From an uncultured Terriglobales bacterium (GTDB taxonomy: Bacteria > Acidobacteriota > Terriglobia > Terriglobales > Acidobacteriaceae): DNA of 34,001 nt. A program made the position numbers and the translations under genes. A model generated the notes under the pieces. That model worked only from the letters and a program-made list of their open reading frames with translations. It searched no databases and was not told where the DNA came from. This document shows, in pieces, positions 1 through 7,895 of this stretch; position 1 is the first letter of the stretch; the number at the start of each line of letters is the position of its first letter. The stretch covers positions 1 through 34,001 of the forward strand of contig CATPBJ010000044.1 in assembly GCA_955652395.1 (NCBI GenBank), read 5' to 3'.

Positions 1-103
1 CCTGAAACCACGTGATCTTCTTCGCCATGGCCTGCAACATCACTTCCTGTACTTTCATCGCCCGCTCCATCGCGGCCCTCGAGTAAGATTCCATGCTTCG
101 CAT
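1..103 (-). CDS. Transposase N-terminal fragment (ISNCY-like), cut by window edge
   Basis: On the minus strand an ATG at 103 opens a frame that runs off the left edge for 34 codons. The peptide contains MERAMKVQEVMLQAMAKKIT followed by W and F, which resembles from memory the start of ISNCY-type transposases, where this stretch precedes a helix-turn-helix. An AGGAG (rc of 107-111) lies just upstream of the ATG, so the start is supported. Another in-frame ATG lies three codons on. The catalytic core is outside the window, so the family cannot be confirmed. The adjacent duplicated motif at 131-172 fits the end of an insertion sequence. Confidence 0.6.
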   Translation of the reverse strand, partial: MRSMESYSRAAMERAMKVQEVMLQAMAKKITWFQ

Positions 104-130
104 GGTCTCCTACTCTCACCGCCTGCAAAG

Positions 131-172
131 CGGACATATCGGGTGCTATCTCGACCGGACATATCATGTGCT
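131..172. repeat. Duplicated 17-base motif at the probable IS terminus
   Basis: Two direct copies sit 25 bases apart: CGGACATATCGGGTGCT (131-147) and CGGACATATCATGTGCT (156-172). They differ only at two positions in the middle. They lie just outside the 5' end of the transposase fragment, where the terminal transposase-binding sites of an element would be. A 5'-TG on the minus strand near 179 could be the element tip, but the other end and the target duplication are outside the window. Confidence 0.55.
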
Positions 173-196
173 AACGACACAGTGGTGGCCCCGAGC

Positions 197-225
197 TTGA
201 CAGGCGGCTCTCCCGGGCATACGCT
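197..225 (+). promoter_or_regulatory. Sigma-70-type promoter for the GlsB-like gene
   Basis: A perfect -35 TTGACA (197-202) is followed after 17 bases by TACGCT (220-225), which matches the TANNNT core of a -10. The predicted start would be near 232, just before the GGAGG ribosome site and the ATG at 250. The promoter sits directly outside the IS edge. Confidence 0.55.
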
Positions 226-249
226 TCCGCGGCGTATCCGGAGGCACCT

Positions 250-507
250 ATGTTTGCTGGCAGCGGTTTGATCTACATCATTGTGGTGGGATTGATCGCG
301 GGTTGGGCTACGGGCAGGATCATGAAAGGCGCCGGTTACGGGGTTCTGGTCGACATTTTGCTCGGCATCGCTGGCGCCATCTTCGGCAGCTGGATTCTGG
401 GCGTCCTGGGCATCTACACCAGTGGCGGGCTGGTTCCCAGCATTCTGGTCGCGATTCTGGGCGCGGTGCTGCTGGTGGCGATCGTGCGCGCCCTAAAGCG
501 AGCCTGA
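250..507 (+). CDS. GlsB/YeaQ/YmgE-family (transglycosylase-associated) membrane protein
   Basis: An 85-residue, very hydrophobic protein with about three membrane segments rich in Gly, Ala, Ile and Val. The early segment GLIAGWATGRIMKGAGYG is characteristic of the GlsB/YeaQ/YmgE family, as are the following GAIFG and the C-terminal helix ending in basic residues. The family comprises small inner-membrane proteins linked to stress responses; the molecular function is not established. The start is supported by GGAGG about 6 bases before the ATG and by the TTGACA/TACGCT promoter upstream. It converges with the radical SAM gene, with only 5 bases between the stops. Confidence 0.85.
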   Translation: MFAGSGLIYIIVVGLIAGWATGRIMKGAGYGVLVDILLGIAGAIFGSWILGVLGIYTSGGLVPSILVAILGAVLLVAIVRALKRA

Positions 508-512
508 GGACG

Positions 513-1592
513 CTAGTCTGAACCGCCCGGCCCGATCTGCACCAGGCCGGCTGCAGGCGATACTCTGGGCGTGAGATTCCAGCGGGACGGGTTTACGGAA
601 CCCGATCGCAGACGATTCATCAGCGAGCCAATAGCTGTCGAGCCGCGGACCAGGTGACCGATGCTCAGCAGGCCCCCGACCTTTCTCCGCTGCACATGAT
701 GCAATCCGCTTGAAGCCACGCAGCCACACTGGCTGCAATCCGGCGTGCCGCCAAAAATGCAAGGCTCGACGCGCGTGGTCAGGTCAGCCGAGAAGTTGGT
801 CGACATCTTGGAAAAAAGACATTCCTGCGGATTTTTGGGCGGCTCCAGCAACGCTTGCCCGATGCCCGGATTCATTAGCAGCTTCGGGTAAGCCTCCCGC
901 AGGCCCGGCAATTCCCGCGCCACCCGTTGCCGCTCCTCGATCGTGAGCATTTCGGGCGTGTGCTCGCCTTGCTGCGGGGTGTAAAGGCTCACCCAGATTC
1001 GCTTCACTTCCGGGCGCGCCTGCCAGAACGCGAGATATTCTTCGAAATATCCCGGACGCTTCATCATCGGCCCGGTAATCGTCCAATGAATGTTCACCTC
1101 GCGGCCGCGGATATTTTCCAGGATGTGATCGTAGGTTGCCGGCTTACGGCGGGGGTTGTGATGCTCGGGCAGCCCATCGATGGAGACGGCAACCCGGTTC
1201 CGCCGCAGCCCCATCCATTCCATTGGGATAGGAATGATCCCGCTGGTCACCACCATGGTGAAAAAATTCTGCTGGCTCAGTGCGGGCAGAATCTGGCTGA
1301 GTTCGCGGTGCCGGATCATGGGCTCACCACCCACCAGGGAAACGTGAAAAGGCCGGTGTTTCTTCACCAGTCCCAAGACTCCCGCCACCAACGCGTCACC
1401 GCGCAGGTCCGAGAGTTCGGTCAACTTCTTCTCGCCGCCGAGATGGGAGTCGCCATAGGCGTAACATCCCGGACAGCTCAGCGGACACTCGCGGGTAATC
1501 TCGATCGAAAGCATGGGAGCCCGACCGCTCAGGATGCGTCGCCAGGCGACAAACAGTTCTCCCACGGACATTCCGGGCTGTGATTGGGACAT
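513..1592 (-). CDS. Radical SAM domain protein with C-terminal Cys-rich segment
   Basis: A 359-residue protein. The radical SAM [4Fe-4S] motif CPLSCPGC is at residues 36-43 (Cys36, Cys40, Cys43) directly after a beta strand, followed by VGGEP (the SAM-binding GGE motif) near residue 87. A C-terminal Cys group, ECLF then PCIFGGTPDCSQCGC (about residues 257-292), could hold an auxiliary cluster as in SPASM-type enzymes, though I cannot match a defined subfamily. The substrate is unknown. Start chosen at ATG 1592; a second ATG seven codons in is possible and neither has a clear Shine-Dalgarno. It is divergent from pckG. Confidence 0.8.
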   Translation of the reverse strand: MSQSQPGMSVGELFVAWRRILSGRAPMLSIEITRECPLSCPGCYAYGDSHLGGEKKLTELSDLRGDALVAGVLGLVKKHRPFHVSLVGGEPMIRHRELSQILPALSQQNFFTMVVTSGIIPIPMEWMGLRRNRVAVSIDGLPEHHNPRRKPATYDHILENIRGREVNIHWTITGPMMKRPGYFEEYLAFWQARPEVKRIWVSLYTPQQGEHTPEMLTIEERQRVARELPGLREAYPKLLMNPGIGQALLEPPKNPQECLFSKMSTNFSADLTTRVEPCIFGGTPDCSQCGCVASSGLHHVQRRKVGGLLSIGHLVRGSTAIGSLMNRLRSGSVNPSRWNLTPRVSPAAGLVQIGPGGSD

Positions 1593-1882
1593 GTGGTTTC
1601 CAGGTTAGATGCGGCAGAGAGGTCCGAGTCGCTAAGGAAAGGGTGGGGAGTCGTCAGGCCTCGATTTCGCATGGCCGGATCGGCATCACCTTCGCTAGCC
1701 GATTTCGGCGGATAGACAGTAAGGATAATGGTTAGAGTATTTTAGCGTTGCCCAGTGCTCCGGTCTGAACCTCGACTCGGCATCAGACGGTCGCCGGTAA
1801 GCATTCCTACCGCTTCTCTGGCAGAATGGAATGTACGAATTAACTGATTTTCAGACACTGACGCTTCCGCTCCCCGTTCAGG
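1593..1882. other. Divergent intergenic region, radical SAM / pckG
   Basis: About 290 bases with no credible gene. It must carry promoters for both flanking genes. The most AT-rich part, 1717-1745, contains TAGACA and later AGTATT 17 bases apart, a weak sigma-70-like pair pointing toward pckG. No riboswitch or strong hairpin was recognised. Confidence 0.3.
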
Positions 1883-3709
1883 ATGGCTATGAAAACTGCA
1901 CGTTCGCGTGGTCCCCTCGCGCGCAATATACATCTCGTCAAATGGGTTGAAAAAACTGCCGAATTAACCAAGCCCAAGGACATTCACTGGGTAGATGGCT
2001 CGAAGGCGGAATATGACAAGCTCTGCCGCGAAATGGTGGCCAGCGGCTCCTTCATGAAGCTGAATGAAGACTTATGGCCCGGCTGCTTCCTGGCTCGCTC
2101 CGACGCCGGCGACGTGGCGCGGGTCGAAGACCGCACATTCATCTGTTCCCTGTCGAAGGACAATGCCGGTCCCACGAACAACTGGGAAAATCCCTACACC
2201 ATGCGCCGCAAGTTGAAGGAGAAATTCAACGGCGCCATGCAGGGACGCACCATGTACGTGCTCCCGTTCAGTATGGGCCCGGTGGGTGGGCCGATGTCTC
2301 AGATCGGCGTGCAACTCACCGACTCGCCCTACGTCGTCGTAAATATGCGCATCATGGCGCGCATCGGAATCGAGGTTTTCAAGGAAATCGACAAGGACGA
2401 GAAACGCGTAGTCCCCTGCATCCATAGTGTGGGAGCTCCGCTGGCTCCCGGTCAGCAAGATGTTCCGTGGCCATGCAACCAGGAAAAATACATCGTGCAC
2501 TTTCCGGAGACCCGCGAAATCTGGTCCTACGGTTCGGGCTATGGCGGCAACGCACTGCTGGGCAAAAAGTGCTTCGCTCTGCGCATCGCTTCCAACATTG
2601 CGCGCGACGAGGGCTGGATGGCGGAGCACATGCTCATCCTGGGCGTGGAAGACCCGCAAGGCAAAAAGACTTACGTCGCGGCGGCCTTCCCCAGTTCCTG
2701 CGGCAAAACGAATTTTGCCATGATGGTGCCCCCTAAGGGACTCGAAGACTGGAAGCTTTGGACCGTCGGAGACGACATCGCCTGGATCAAGCCAGACGCC
2801 CAGGGCTGTCTGCGCGCGATCAATCCGGAAGCCGGCTTTTTCGGCGTGGCGCCGGGAACGTCACCGAAGACCAATCCCAATGCGATGGCAACGCTCTCTC
2901 GCAACACCATCTTCACCAACGTGGCTCTCACTCCGGAAGGTGGCGTGTGGTGGGAGGGCCTGACCGATGAGCCTCCTGCCGAGTTGCTGGATTGGCAAGG
3001 CAACCGCTGGACGCCGGAGATTGCAAAACAAACCGGCGCCAAGGCGGCGCATCCCAACGCGCGTTTCACCGCTCCGGCTTCGCAGTGTCCGACCATCGAC
3101 GCCGCCTGGGAAGATCCCACCGGTGTACCCATCAGCGCCATCATATTCGGCGGCCGCCGCGCCACCACCATTCCGCTGATCTACCAGGCTTTTAACTGGA
3201 GCGCGGGAGTTTATGTCGGAGCCACGGTGGGATCGGAAATGACCGCCGCCGCCGGAGGAGAAATCGGCAAAGTCCGCCGGGATCCCATGGCCATGCTGCC
3301 CTTCTGCGGTTACCACATGGGCGACTATTTCCGTCACTGGATCAAAATGCAGCGCTCGCTCAGCCGCACGCCGCGCATCTTCCATGTGAACTGGTTCCGA
3401 AAGGACGCCGACGGTAAATTTATCTGGCCCGGATTCCGCGACAACATGCGCGTGCTCAAGTGGATCGTGGACCGCGTCCATGGCCGCTCCCAAGGCAAGG
3501 AGACACCCATTGGCTGGACTCCTCACTACGAAGACATCGACTGGAAGGGTCTGGATTTCTCCAAAGACCAGTTTGAGAAATTACAGGCGGTAGATCGGGC
3601 GGCGTGGAAGTCCGAAGTCATTGGGCACGAAGAGCTGTTTATACTGCTGCACGCGCATTTGCCGCCGGAGATGATTTACGAGCGGGAATTGCTGATCTGT
3701 CGGCTGTGA
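1883..3709 (+). CDS. pckG: Phosphoenolpyruvate carboxykinase (GTP)
   Basis: A 608-residue protein, the usual length for GTP-dependent PEPCK. It converts oxaloacetate plus GTP to phosphoenolpyruvate, GDP and CO2, the first committed step of gluconeogenesis, in the cytosol. The P-loop variant [13 protein letters not shown] lies at about residues 269-281, where family members usually have PSACGKTN; the second metal-binding motif GDDIAW follows near 297. The substrate-loop [14 protein letters not shown] and the later FGGRR are also typical. ATG 1883 and ATG 1889 are both possible; AGGA at 1880-1883 would serve the second. No frameshift or missing key residue was seen. Confidence 0.97.
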   Translation: MAMKTARSRGPLARNIHLVKWVEKTAELTKPKDIHWVDGSKAEYDKLCREMVASGSFMKLNEDLWPGCFLARSDAGDVARVEDRTFICSLSKDNAGPTNNWENPYTMRRKLKEKFNGAMQGRTMYVLPFSMGPVGGPMSQIGVQLTDSPYVVVNMRIMARIGIEVFKEIDKDEKRVVPCIHSVGAPLAPGQQDVPWPCNQEKYIVHFPETREIWSYGSGYGGNALLGKKCFALRIASNIARDEGWMAEHMLILGVEDPQGKKTYVAAAFPSSCGKTNFAMMVPPKGLEDWKLWTVGDDIAWIKPDAQGCLRAINPEAGFFGVAPGTSPKTNPNAMATLSRNTIFTNVALTPEGGVWWEGLTDEPPAELLDWQGNRWTPEIAKQTGAKAAHPNARFTAPASQCPTIDAAWEDPTGVPISAIIFGGRRATTIPLIYQAFNWSAGVYVGATVGSEMTAAAGGEIGKVRRDPMAMLPFCGYHMGDYFRHWIKMQRSLSRTPRIFHVNWFRKDADGKFIWPGFRDNMRVLKWIVDRVHGRSQGKETPIGWTPHYEDIDWKGLDFSKDQFEKLQAVDRAAWKSEVIGHEELFILLHAHLPPEMIYERELLICRL

Positions 3710-3742
3710 GAATGTAGGCGCGAGCGTCCCGCGCGTGCGGCA

Positions 3743-4099
3743 CTAGGTTACAGGCTCGACTTCCGGTTCACTCACCACGGCTTCGAGGTGCTTCAACGTC
3801 TCTTCCACGGTCAACGAATACATTTCCCGCCCGACGCCCTCACCCGATTCGAGTGCGGTCTTCAGATAGTGCCCGGCGATTTCCACCGCGAGCGTATCGG
3901 TGATCACCCTGCCCGTGCGCTTCTTGTATTCCACCCAGGCCGGATGAGGCAACGCGACCCAGAGCGGGCGCCCGTCCACCAGAAACTTAATGTCGACGGC
4001 ATCGGCGTGGCGCGTGGCAATGGCGACCACCAGAGCCTGATAGACACAGTGCACTTTGTTCTTGCTCCAGCGATCGACAGCGTGGAAATCCTGGTACAT
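3743..4099 (-). CDS. Conserved hypothetical protein, probably leaderless
   Basis: About 118 residues if started at ATG 4099 (peptide MYQDFHAVDRW), 131 if started at ATG 4138. The longer version adds a hydrophobic stretch that looks untranslated. A TATAGT hexamer (on the minus strand) ends ten bases before ATG 4099 and no Shine-Dalgarno is present, so a short leader from this -10 fits the shorter start. The protein is soluble and of mixed composition, with VDIKFLVDGRPLWVALPHPAW in its middle, and is acidic at the C-terminus. I do not recognise the family. It converges with pckG and is divergent from purN. Confidence 0.6.
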   Translation of the reverse strand: MYQDFHAVDRWSKNKVHCVYQALVVAIATRHADAVDIKFLVDGRPLWVALPHPAWVEYKKRTGRVITDTLAVEIAGHYLKTALESGEGVGREMYSLTVEETLKHLEAVVSEPEVEPVT

Positions 4100-4149
4100 G
4101 ACTGTAAAAACTATAGCCGACCCGATGAACGTCGGCAAATCGCAGCAAA

Positions 4150-4217
4150 GTAGCGCCGGCGTCCCGGCTGTCCGGTGGGCCCTACATTCGTCCGGCGCGA
4201 CTCGCGCCGACCTACGA
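4150..4217. repeat. GC-rich palindromic spacer between divergent genes
   Basis: Contains a perfect stem GGCGCG (4194-4199) / CGCGCC (4203-4208) with loop ACT, flanked by ATTCGT and ACGAAT, and a preceding GC-rich stretch running from GTAG to CCTAC. A related GC-rich run (GTAGGCGCGAGCGTCCC) follows pckG at about 3715. It resembles a short intergenic palindromic repeat and lies upstream of purN, so it is not a terminator for that gene. Confidence 0.4.
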
Positions 4218-4253
4218 ATTGTCCGTATGATGAATACTCATTGGCGGATTCCC

Positions 4254-4868
4254 ATGAAAAACCTCGGCATCCTTCTCTCCGGACGCGGCTCGAACTTCGA
4301 AGCCATCGCCAAGCACGTAGGGGCTGGCACGATTCCCAATGCCCGCCTAGCCGTCGTGATCTCGAACCAGCCGGACGCTGGCGGCCTCGAAATCGCCAAG
4401 CGCCTGGGACTGGATGCTTTGGTCATTTCCTCCAAGGGTAAGCAGCGCGAACAGCACGATCGCGAAGTCGTGGCCGCACTGCAACAGCGAGAAGTCGATC
4501 TGGTCTGCCTGGCGGGATACCTGCGCTTGCTCTCGCCCTGGTTCGTGCAGCAATTCCCGCGGCGCATCCTGAATATCCATCCTTCACTCCTGCCCGCGTT
4601 TCCCGGCCTGGAAGCGCAGGAACAAGCGTTCGCTTACGGCGTGAAAGTTACCGGCTGTACCGTGCACTTCGTGGATGAAGAACTCGACCACGGAGCCATC
4701 ATCGTACAGAAAATGGTCCGGGTGCTGGACACGGACGATGAGCACACACTGGCCGCGCGAATCCTGGAACAAGAACATATTGCCTATTCGGAAGCGATTG
4801 GCATTGTGCTGGCCGACGGCTACGAGATCGTGGGCAGAAGGCTTGTGACGAAGATCACAGCGGGCTAG
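4254..4868 (+). CDS. purN: Phosphoribosylglycinamide formyltransferase
   Basis: A 204-residue enzyme that transfers a formyl group from 10-formyl-tetrahydrofolate to GAR, the third step of de novo purine synthesis. The N-terminal LLSGRGSNFEA is the phosphate-binding loop. The catalytic Asn and His are in the segment NIHPSLLPAFPG (about residues 105-116) and the catalytic Asp in DEELDHGAIIVQ (about 140-151). The open frame extends far upstream, but ATG 4254 is chosen because GGCGGA (4243-4248) precedes it at a good distance and the protein then starts like the family. In-frame ATGs at 4227 and 4230 overlap a TATGAT that may be the -10. Confidence 0.95.
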   Translation: MKNLGILLSGRGSNFEAIAKHVGAGTIPNARLAVVISNQPDAGGLEIAKRLGLDALVISSKGKQREQHDREVVAALQQREVDLVCLAGYLRLLSPWFVQQFPRRILNIHPSLLPAFPGLEAQEQAFAYGVKVTGCTVHFVDEELDHGAIIVQKMVRVLDTDDEHTLAARILEQEHIAYSEAIGIVLADGYEIVGRRLVTKITAG

Positions 4869-4885
4869 ACCATTCGACACATACA

Positions 4886-4917
4886 TTTCAGATTGAGGAT
4901 TTTAGATTGCCGATTGT
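4886..4917. repeat. GATT-word repeat, left flank of the four-helix-bundle gene
   Basis: A low-complexity run built from TTTCAGATT, TAGATTG and CGATTG words. The same words recur in inverted orientation at 5284-5312, so the two runs frame the small pseudogene between them. Confidence 0.5.
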
Positions 4918-4946
4918 CAGAGGAACCAACAGTCAACTCGGAGGCG

Positions 4947-5293
4947 ATGAAGAATCGCACCAAGCAGTTGGCCCCGATTGTTATTCGTCTGGGCCGGACA
5001 TTGCCGCAGTGTCCGGAAGGTCGCATTATTGGACGCCAACTCTGCGCTCTGCAACCTCGGTGGCGGCAAACCACCGCACCGTCTGCCGGGCTCGCTCTAC
5101 TGCCGATTTCACCTCCAAACTGGGGTTGGTGCTCGAAGTAGCGGATGAAACTCTATTCTGGCTGGAACTCCTTGCCGATGCCGGCATGGCACGTCGAGAT
5201 CAATTCAGGCTGCCACTCGATGAGGCAAATCAACTAGTCTCAATCTTCGTTGCCTCGCTGCGGACGATTAAGGGTGTGAACTCTGCAATCTAG
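4947..5293 (+). pseudogene. Four-helix-bundle protein (23S rRNA intervening-sequence type), frameshifted
   Basis: Two reading frames together make one recognisable protein of about 115 residues. The first, from ATG 4947 (GGAGG at 4940-4944), gives MKNRTKQLAP and then RIIGRQL. The second supplies RSATSVAANHRTVCRARS, then KLGLVLEVADETLFWLELL and EANQLVSIFVASL up to the stop at 5293. The family normally runs straight through as GxQLxRSATSVAANYR. Adding one base near 5040-5043 restores it, so one base is missing here. The family consists of small helical proteins also encoded in 23S rRNA intervening sequences; their role is unclear. GATT-word repeats flank the gene. It may be a real pseudogene or a sequencing indel. 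Confidence 0.75.
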
Positions 5294-5312
5294 AATCTGA
5301 AATCTGCAATCG
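5284..5312. repeat. GATT-word repeat, right flank (inverted)
   Basis: Reverse complement contains CGATTG, TTTCAGATT and TAGATTG, the same words as the run at 4886-4917. It ends about 14 bases before the -10 element of tyrS. Confidence 0.5.
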
Positions 5313-5325
5313 CCCGTCCCGCCGC

Positions 5326-5331
5326 TATAAT
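5326..5331 (+). promoter_or_regulatory. Consensus -10 element for tyrS
   Basis: A perfect TATAAT ends 9 bases before the tyrS ATG at 5341. Transcription would begin only a few bases before the start codon. The hexamer 17 bases upstream is TCTGCA, a weak -35. Confidence 0.6.
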
Positions 5332-5340
5332 CTTTACCCT

Positions 5341-6567
5341 ATGGCCACCTTTTCTCCGGTTGACGAACAACTCGCCTACATCAAAAAAGGCTCCGCCGAA
5401 ATAGTAAAAGAGTCCGAGCTTCGCGCCAAACTCGAGAAGTCACTTGCTTCGGGCAAGCCGCTGCGGGTTAAAGCCGGCTTCGATCCGACTGCGCCCGATC
5501 TCCATCTCGGCCACACCGTGCTCTTGCGCAAGCTCAAACACTTTCAGGACCTCGGCCACACCGTCATCTTCCTGATCGGCGATTTCACCGGCATGATTGG
5601 CGATCCCACGGGGCGTTCCGCCACCCGCCCGCCACTGAGTGCGGAAGAGATCATGCGCAACGCCAAAACCTACATGGCGCAGGTGTTCAAGATTCTCTCC
5701 CAGGCCAAGACCGAGACCCGTTTCAACAGCGAGTGGTTCGACAAAATGAAGTCCGCCGACTGGATCCGGCTCACCGCCAAGTTCACCGTCTCGCAAATGC
5801 TCGAGCGCGAGGACTTCCACAAGCGCTTCCAGGAAGAAAAACCCATCGCTCTGCACGAACTGCTGTACCCGCTGGCCCAGGGATACGATTCGGTCGCGCT
5901 TCGGGCCGATGTCGAACTGGGCGGTACCGACCAGAAGTTCAATCTGCTGGTCGGCCGCGAAATGCAGCGCGCCTACGGTCAGGAGTCGCAAGTAGTGTTG
6001 ACCACTCCCATCATCGAAGGCCTCGATGGGGTTCAGAAGATGTCAAAGTCACTGGGCAATGCCATCGGCATCCAGGAGCCGCCGCTTGAGGTGTACGGCA
6101 AAGTGATGTCCATCTCCGACCCGATGATGTGGAGGTATTACGAGCTGCTCACAGATGTGCAGCTGGATGAGATCGAGAAAATGAAGCGCGAATCCCATCC
6201 GATGGCGGCCAAGAAAGACCTGGCCCGCCGCATCGTGACTGATTTCCATTCAGCAAATGCTGCGACAAAAACGGCAGAGGACTGGGCGAAGCAGTTTCAG
6301 GAAAAAGAGACTCCCAGCAGTGTGGAGAAGGTTCAAGTCAGCTTTGACGATATCAAGTGGTCAGCTTCAGGAGTCAGGCTGGATCGCTTGCTTGTGAAGT
6401 GTGGCTTCGCTGATTCGGTCGCCGCAGCTACCAGAACTCTGGAGCAGGGCGCTGTCAGAATTGGGGAAAAGGTGGAACGCAATCCACGAATCCAGATCGA
6501 GCAGTTGCCCATGGAACTTCCGATCAGAGTGGGCAAGCGAGTGAAAATAGCTGTTATCCAAGCCTAA
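5341..6567 (+). CDS. tyrS: Tyrosyl-tRNA synthetase
   Basis: A 408-residue class I aminoacyl-tRNA synthetase that charges tRNA-Tyr with tyrosine. The HIGH motif appears as HLGH at residues 55-58 and the KMSKS loop is intact at 233-237. The segment [14 protein letters not shown] (81-93) and [10 protein letters not shown] (192-201) are typical of the tyrosine-binding core. A C-terminal S4 RNA-binding domain follows, with VRLDRLL and [11 protein letters not shown] at about residues 346-385. The HLGH form and length fit the TyrZ-like branch. No Shine-Dalgarno precedes the ATG; the -10 TATAAT ends 9 bases upstream, suggesting a leaderless or nearly leaderless message. Confidence 0.96.
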   Translation: MATFSPVDEQLAYIKKGSAEIVKESELRAKLEKSLASGKPLRVKAGFDPTAPDLHLGHTVLLRKLKHFQDLGHTVIFLIGDFTGMIGDPTGRSATRPPLSAEEIMRNAKTYMAQVFKILSQAKTETRFNSEWFDKMKSADWIRLTAKFTVSQMLEREDFHKRFQEEKPIALHELLYPLAQGYDSVALRADVELGGTDQKFNLLVGREMQRAYGQESQVVLTTPIIEGLDGVQKMSKSLGNAIGIQEPPLEVYGKVMSISDPMMWRYYELLTDVQLDEIEKMKRESHPMAAKKDLARRIVTDFHSANAATKTAEDWAKQFQEKETPSSVEKVQVSFDDIKWSASGVRLDRLLVKCGFADSVAAATRTLEQGAVRIGEKVERNPRIQIEQLPMELPIRVGKRVKIAVIQA

Positions 6568-6942
6568 TTTGCCAGATTTATGCGACCCCCCTACCACGCA
6601 GCAGTTGGAAAGGACTTCGCGTTCGGATGCCCGAGCCGTGGCGGGCGCAGCGATCCTCGCCCGAACTCCATTCCGGCTCCAGAGGGCCCGCAGATTTCGA
6701 GAGTCTGAGCCAAATGAACCAAAACGGACTGCGCAACTCCTACCCGAAAGTCCGCCAATTTTACATGATTACCAGGGTCACGCGCCCTCCGCACATTCCT
6801 CCTAAGCCATTGGTAAAGTTACAGTTACATGATGTTCCTCACTCGCAATCGGGTGGAATACAGACTGCTTCTTTCACCCTGGTCTAAAGCTTTCCGCCGG
6901 AAATCGCGGGAGGCCTAATTCACAACTTCGGGGGAACCTCAC
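6568..6942. other. Intergenic region without a recognised gene
   Basis: About 375 bases between tyrS and the secreted protein gene. Short open frames exist but their translations are compositionally odd and match nothing I know. The last 100 bases presumably hold the promoter and leader of the next gene; no convincing -35/-10 pair was seen. Confidence 0.3.
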
Positions 6943-7803
6943 ATGAACAGAACCACTGCTTCACTCGTGACAGGAGCTTTGCTCTCGGCCATGTGTCTGG
7001 CCCAGAGTTCCACCGACATGCAAACGGGAGCGTCGGCGTCGCAAGATACCTCAGTTTCTGCCAACAAGTCTGGGGTCAAGGCCGATTCGAACGCCAACGT
7101 TTCTCAGGACACCGCTGCTTCCGAAAAGAGCGGTCCAGGGCAGGTCGCGGCTGCGGATCAACTGCAAGCCGGCAGCACGTTCCAGGCTGAGTTGGCCAAG
7201 CCCGTGGACGCCCGCAAGAACAAGCCGGGCGATGAAGTCGTTGCCAGGACTACCCAGGCTGTGAAATCCAACGGCAAGGTGGTTTTGCCCAAGGGATCGA
7301 AGATCGTTGGCCACGTAACGGACGTGAAAGCGCGCGAGAAGGGGCAACAGGAATCTCACGTGGCGATCGCTTTCGAACACGCCGTCTTGAAAGATGGGAC
7401 GCACATGCCAGTCATCCTCACCCTTCAAGCGATCGGAAGCTCCCAGGCGAACACTAGTGCTGCTATGGCCGACGATTCCGCGATGGCAGGTGAGAGTGTA
7501 GGGGGAATGGCCACCGCTTCCGGATCCGCAGCCGGTCGCGGCGTCGTAGGTGGAGTCGCTTCCACCACAGGACGTGTAGTGAACACAGCCGGAAGCGCCA
7601 CCGGCGCGACCTTGAACACGGCTGGGGCCAATGCGGCAGGCGGCCTCACCTCGAGCAGTCGAGGCGTCGTCGGCCTCCCTGGCCTGACTCTGTCGTCCGC
7701 TACTTCCAGTGCGACCGCCGTTGGCGCGGTGATCAGTTCGAGCACCAGCAACGTCCACCTGGATAGCGGTACCCGCTTGGTCCTCACCGCAAACAGCCAC
7801 TAA
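6943..7803 (+). CDS. Secreted protein with TrbI/VirB10-like beta core and Gly/Ser/Thr-rich tail
   Basis: A 286-residue protein. Residues 1-21 (ending SAMCLAQ) form a signal peptide. Residues 22-70 are Ser/Ala/Asp-rich. The folded part, about 75-145, contains LQAGSTFQAELAKPVDARK, PGDEVVARTTQAVKSNGKV and LPKGSKIVGHVTDVKAR, a pattern seen in acidobacterial secreted proteins and reminiscent of the TrbI/VirB10 beta-barrel repeat. Residues 150-286 are low complexity, with alternating GV/TA/NTAG runs, closing with LDSGTRLVLT, which could be the last strand of the same fold. It is probably periplasmic or surface-associated. A GGGGGAA precedes the ATG at suitable distance. Function unknown. Confidence 0.7.
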   Translation: MNRTTASLVTGALLSAMCLAQSSTDMQTGASASQDTSVSANKSGVKADSNANVSQDTAASEKSGPGQVAAADQLQAGSTFQAELAKPVDARKNKPGDEVVARTTQAVKSNGKVVLPKGSKIVGHVTDVKAREKGQQESHVAIAFEHAVLKDGTHMPVILTLQAIGSSQANTSAAMADDSAMAGESVGGMATASGSAAGRGVVGGVASTTGRVVNTAGSATGATLNTAGANAAGGLTSSSRGVVGLPGLTLSSATSSATAVGAVISSSTSNVHLDSGTRLVLTANSH

Positions 7804-7828
7804 GGTCTGGCGCAGGAAACAGTCGAGG

Positions 7829-7859
7829 AGGCAGCGCAACGGCTCGCGCTGCCTTCTTT
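7829..7859 (+). terminator. Rho-independent terminator after the secreted-protein gene
   Basis: A nine-base stem AGGCAGCGC (7829-7837) / GCGCTGCCT (7846-7854) with an 8-base loop, followed by TCTTTG. It lies between convergent genes. The T tract is short, so strength is uncertain. Confidence 0.6.
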
Positions 7860-7895
7860 GTCTGTGCCTGAATGTAAGATTGAAATACCGAATCG

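Noticed and set aside
2861..3526. 221-codon minus-strand frame inside pckG
   Set aside because: Shadow of a well-supported enzyme gene; composition is His/Gly/Asp-rich as expected of antisense GC-rich frames.
7051..7839. 262-codon minus-strand frame opposite the secreted protein
   Set aside because: No recognisable domain; the plus-strand gene has a signal peptide, ribosome site and terminator.
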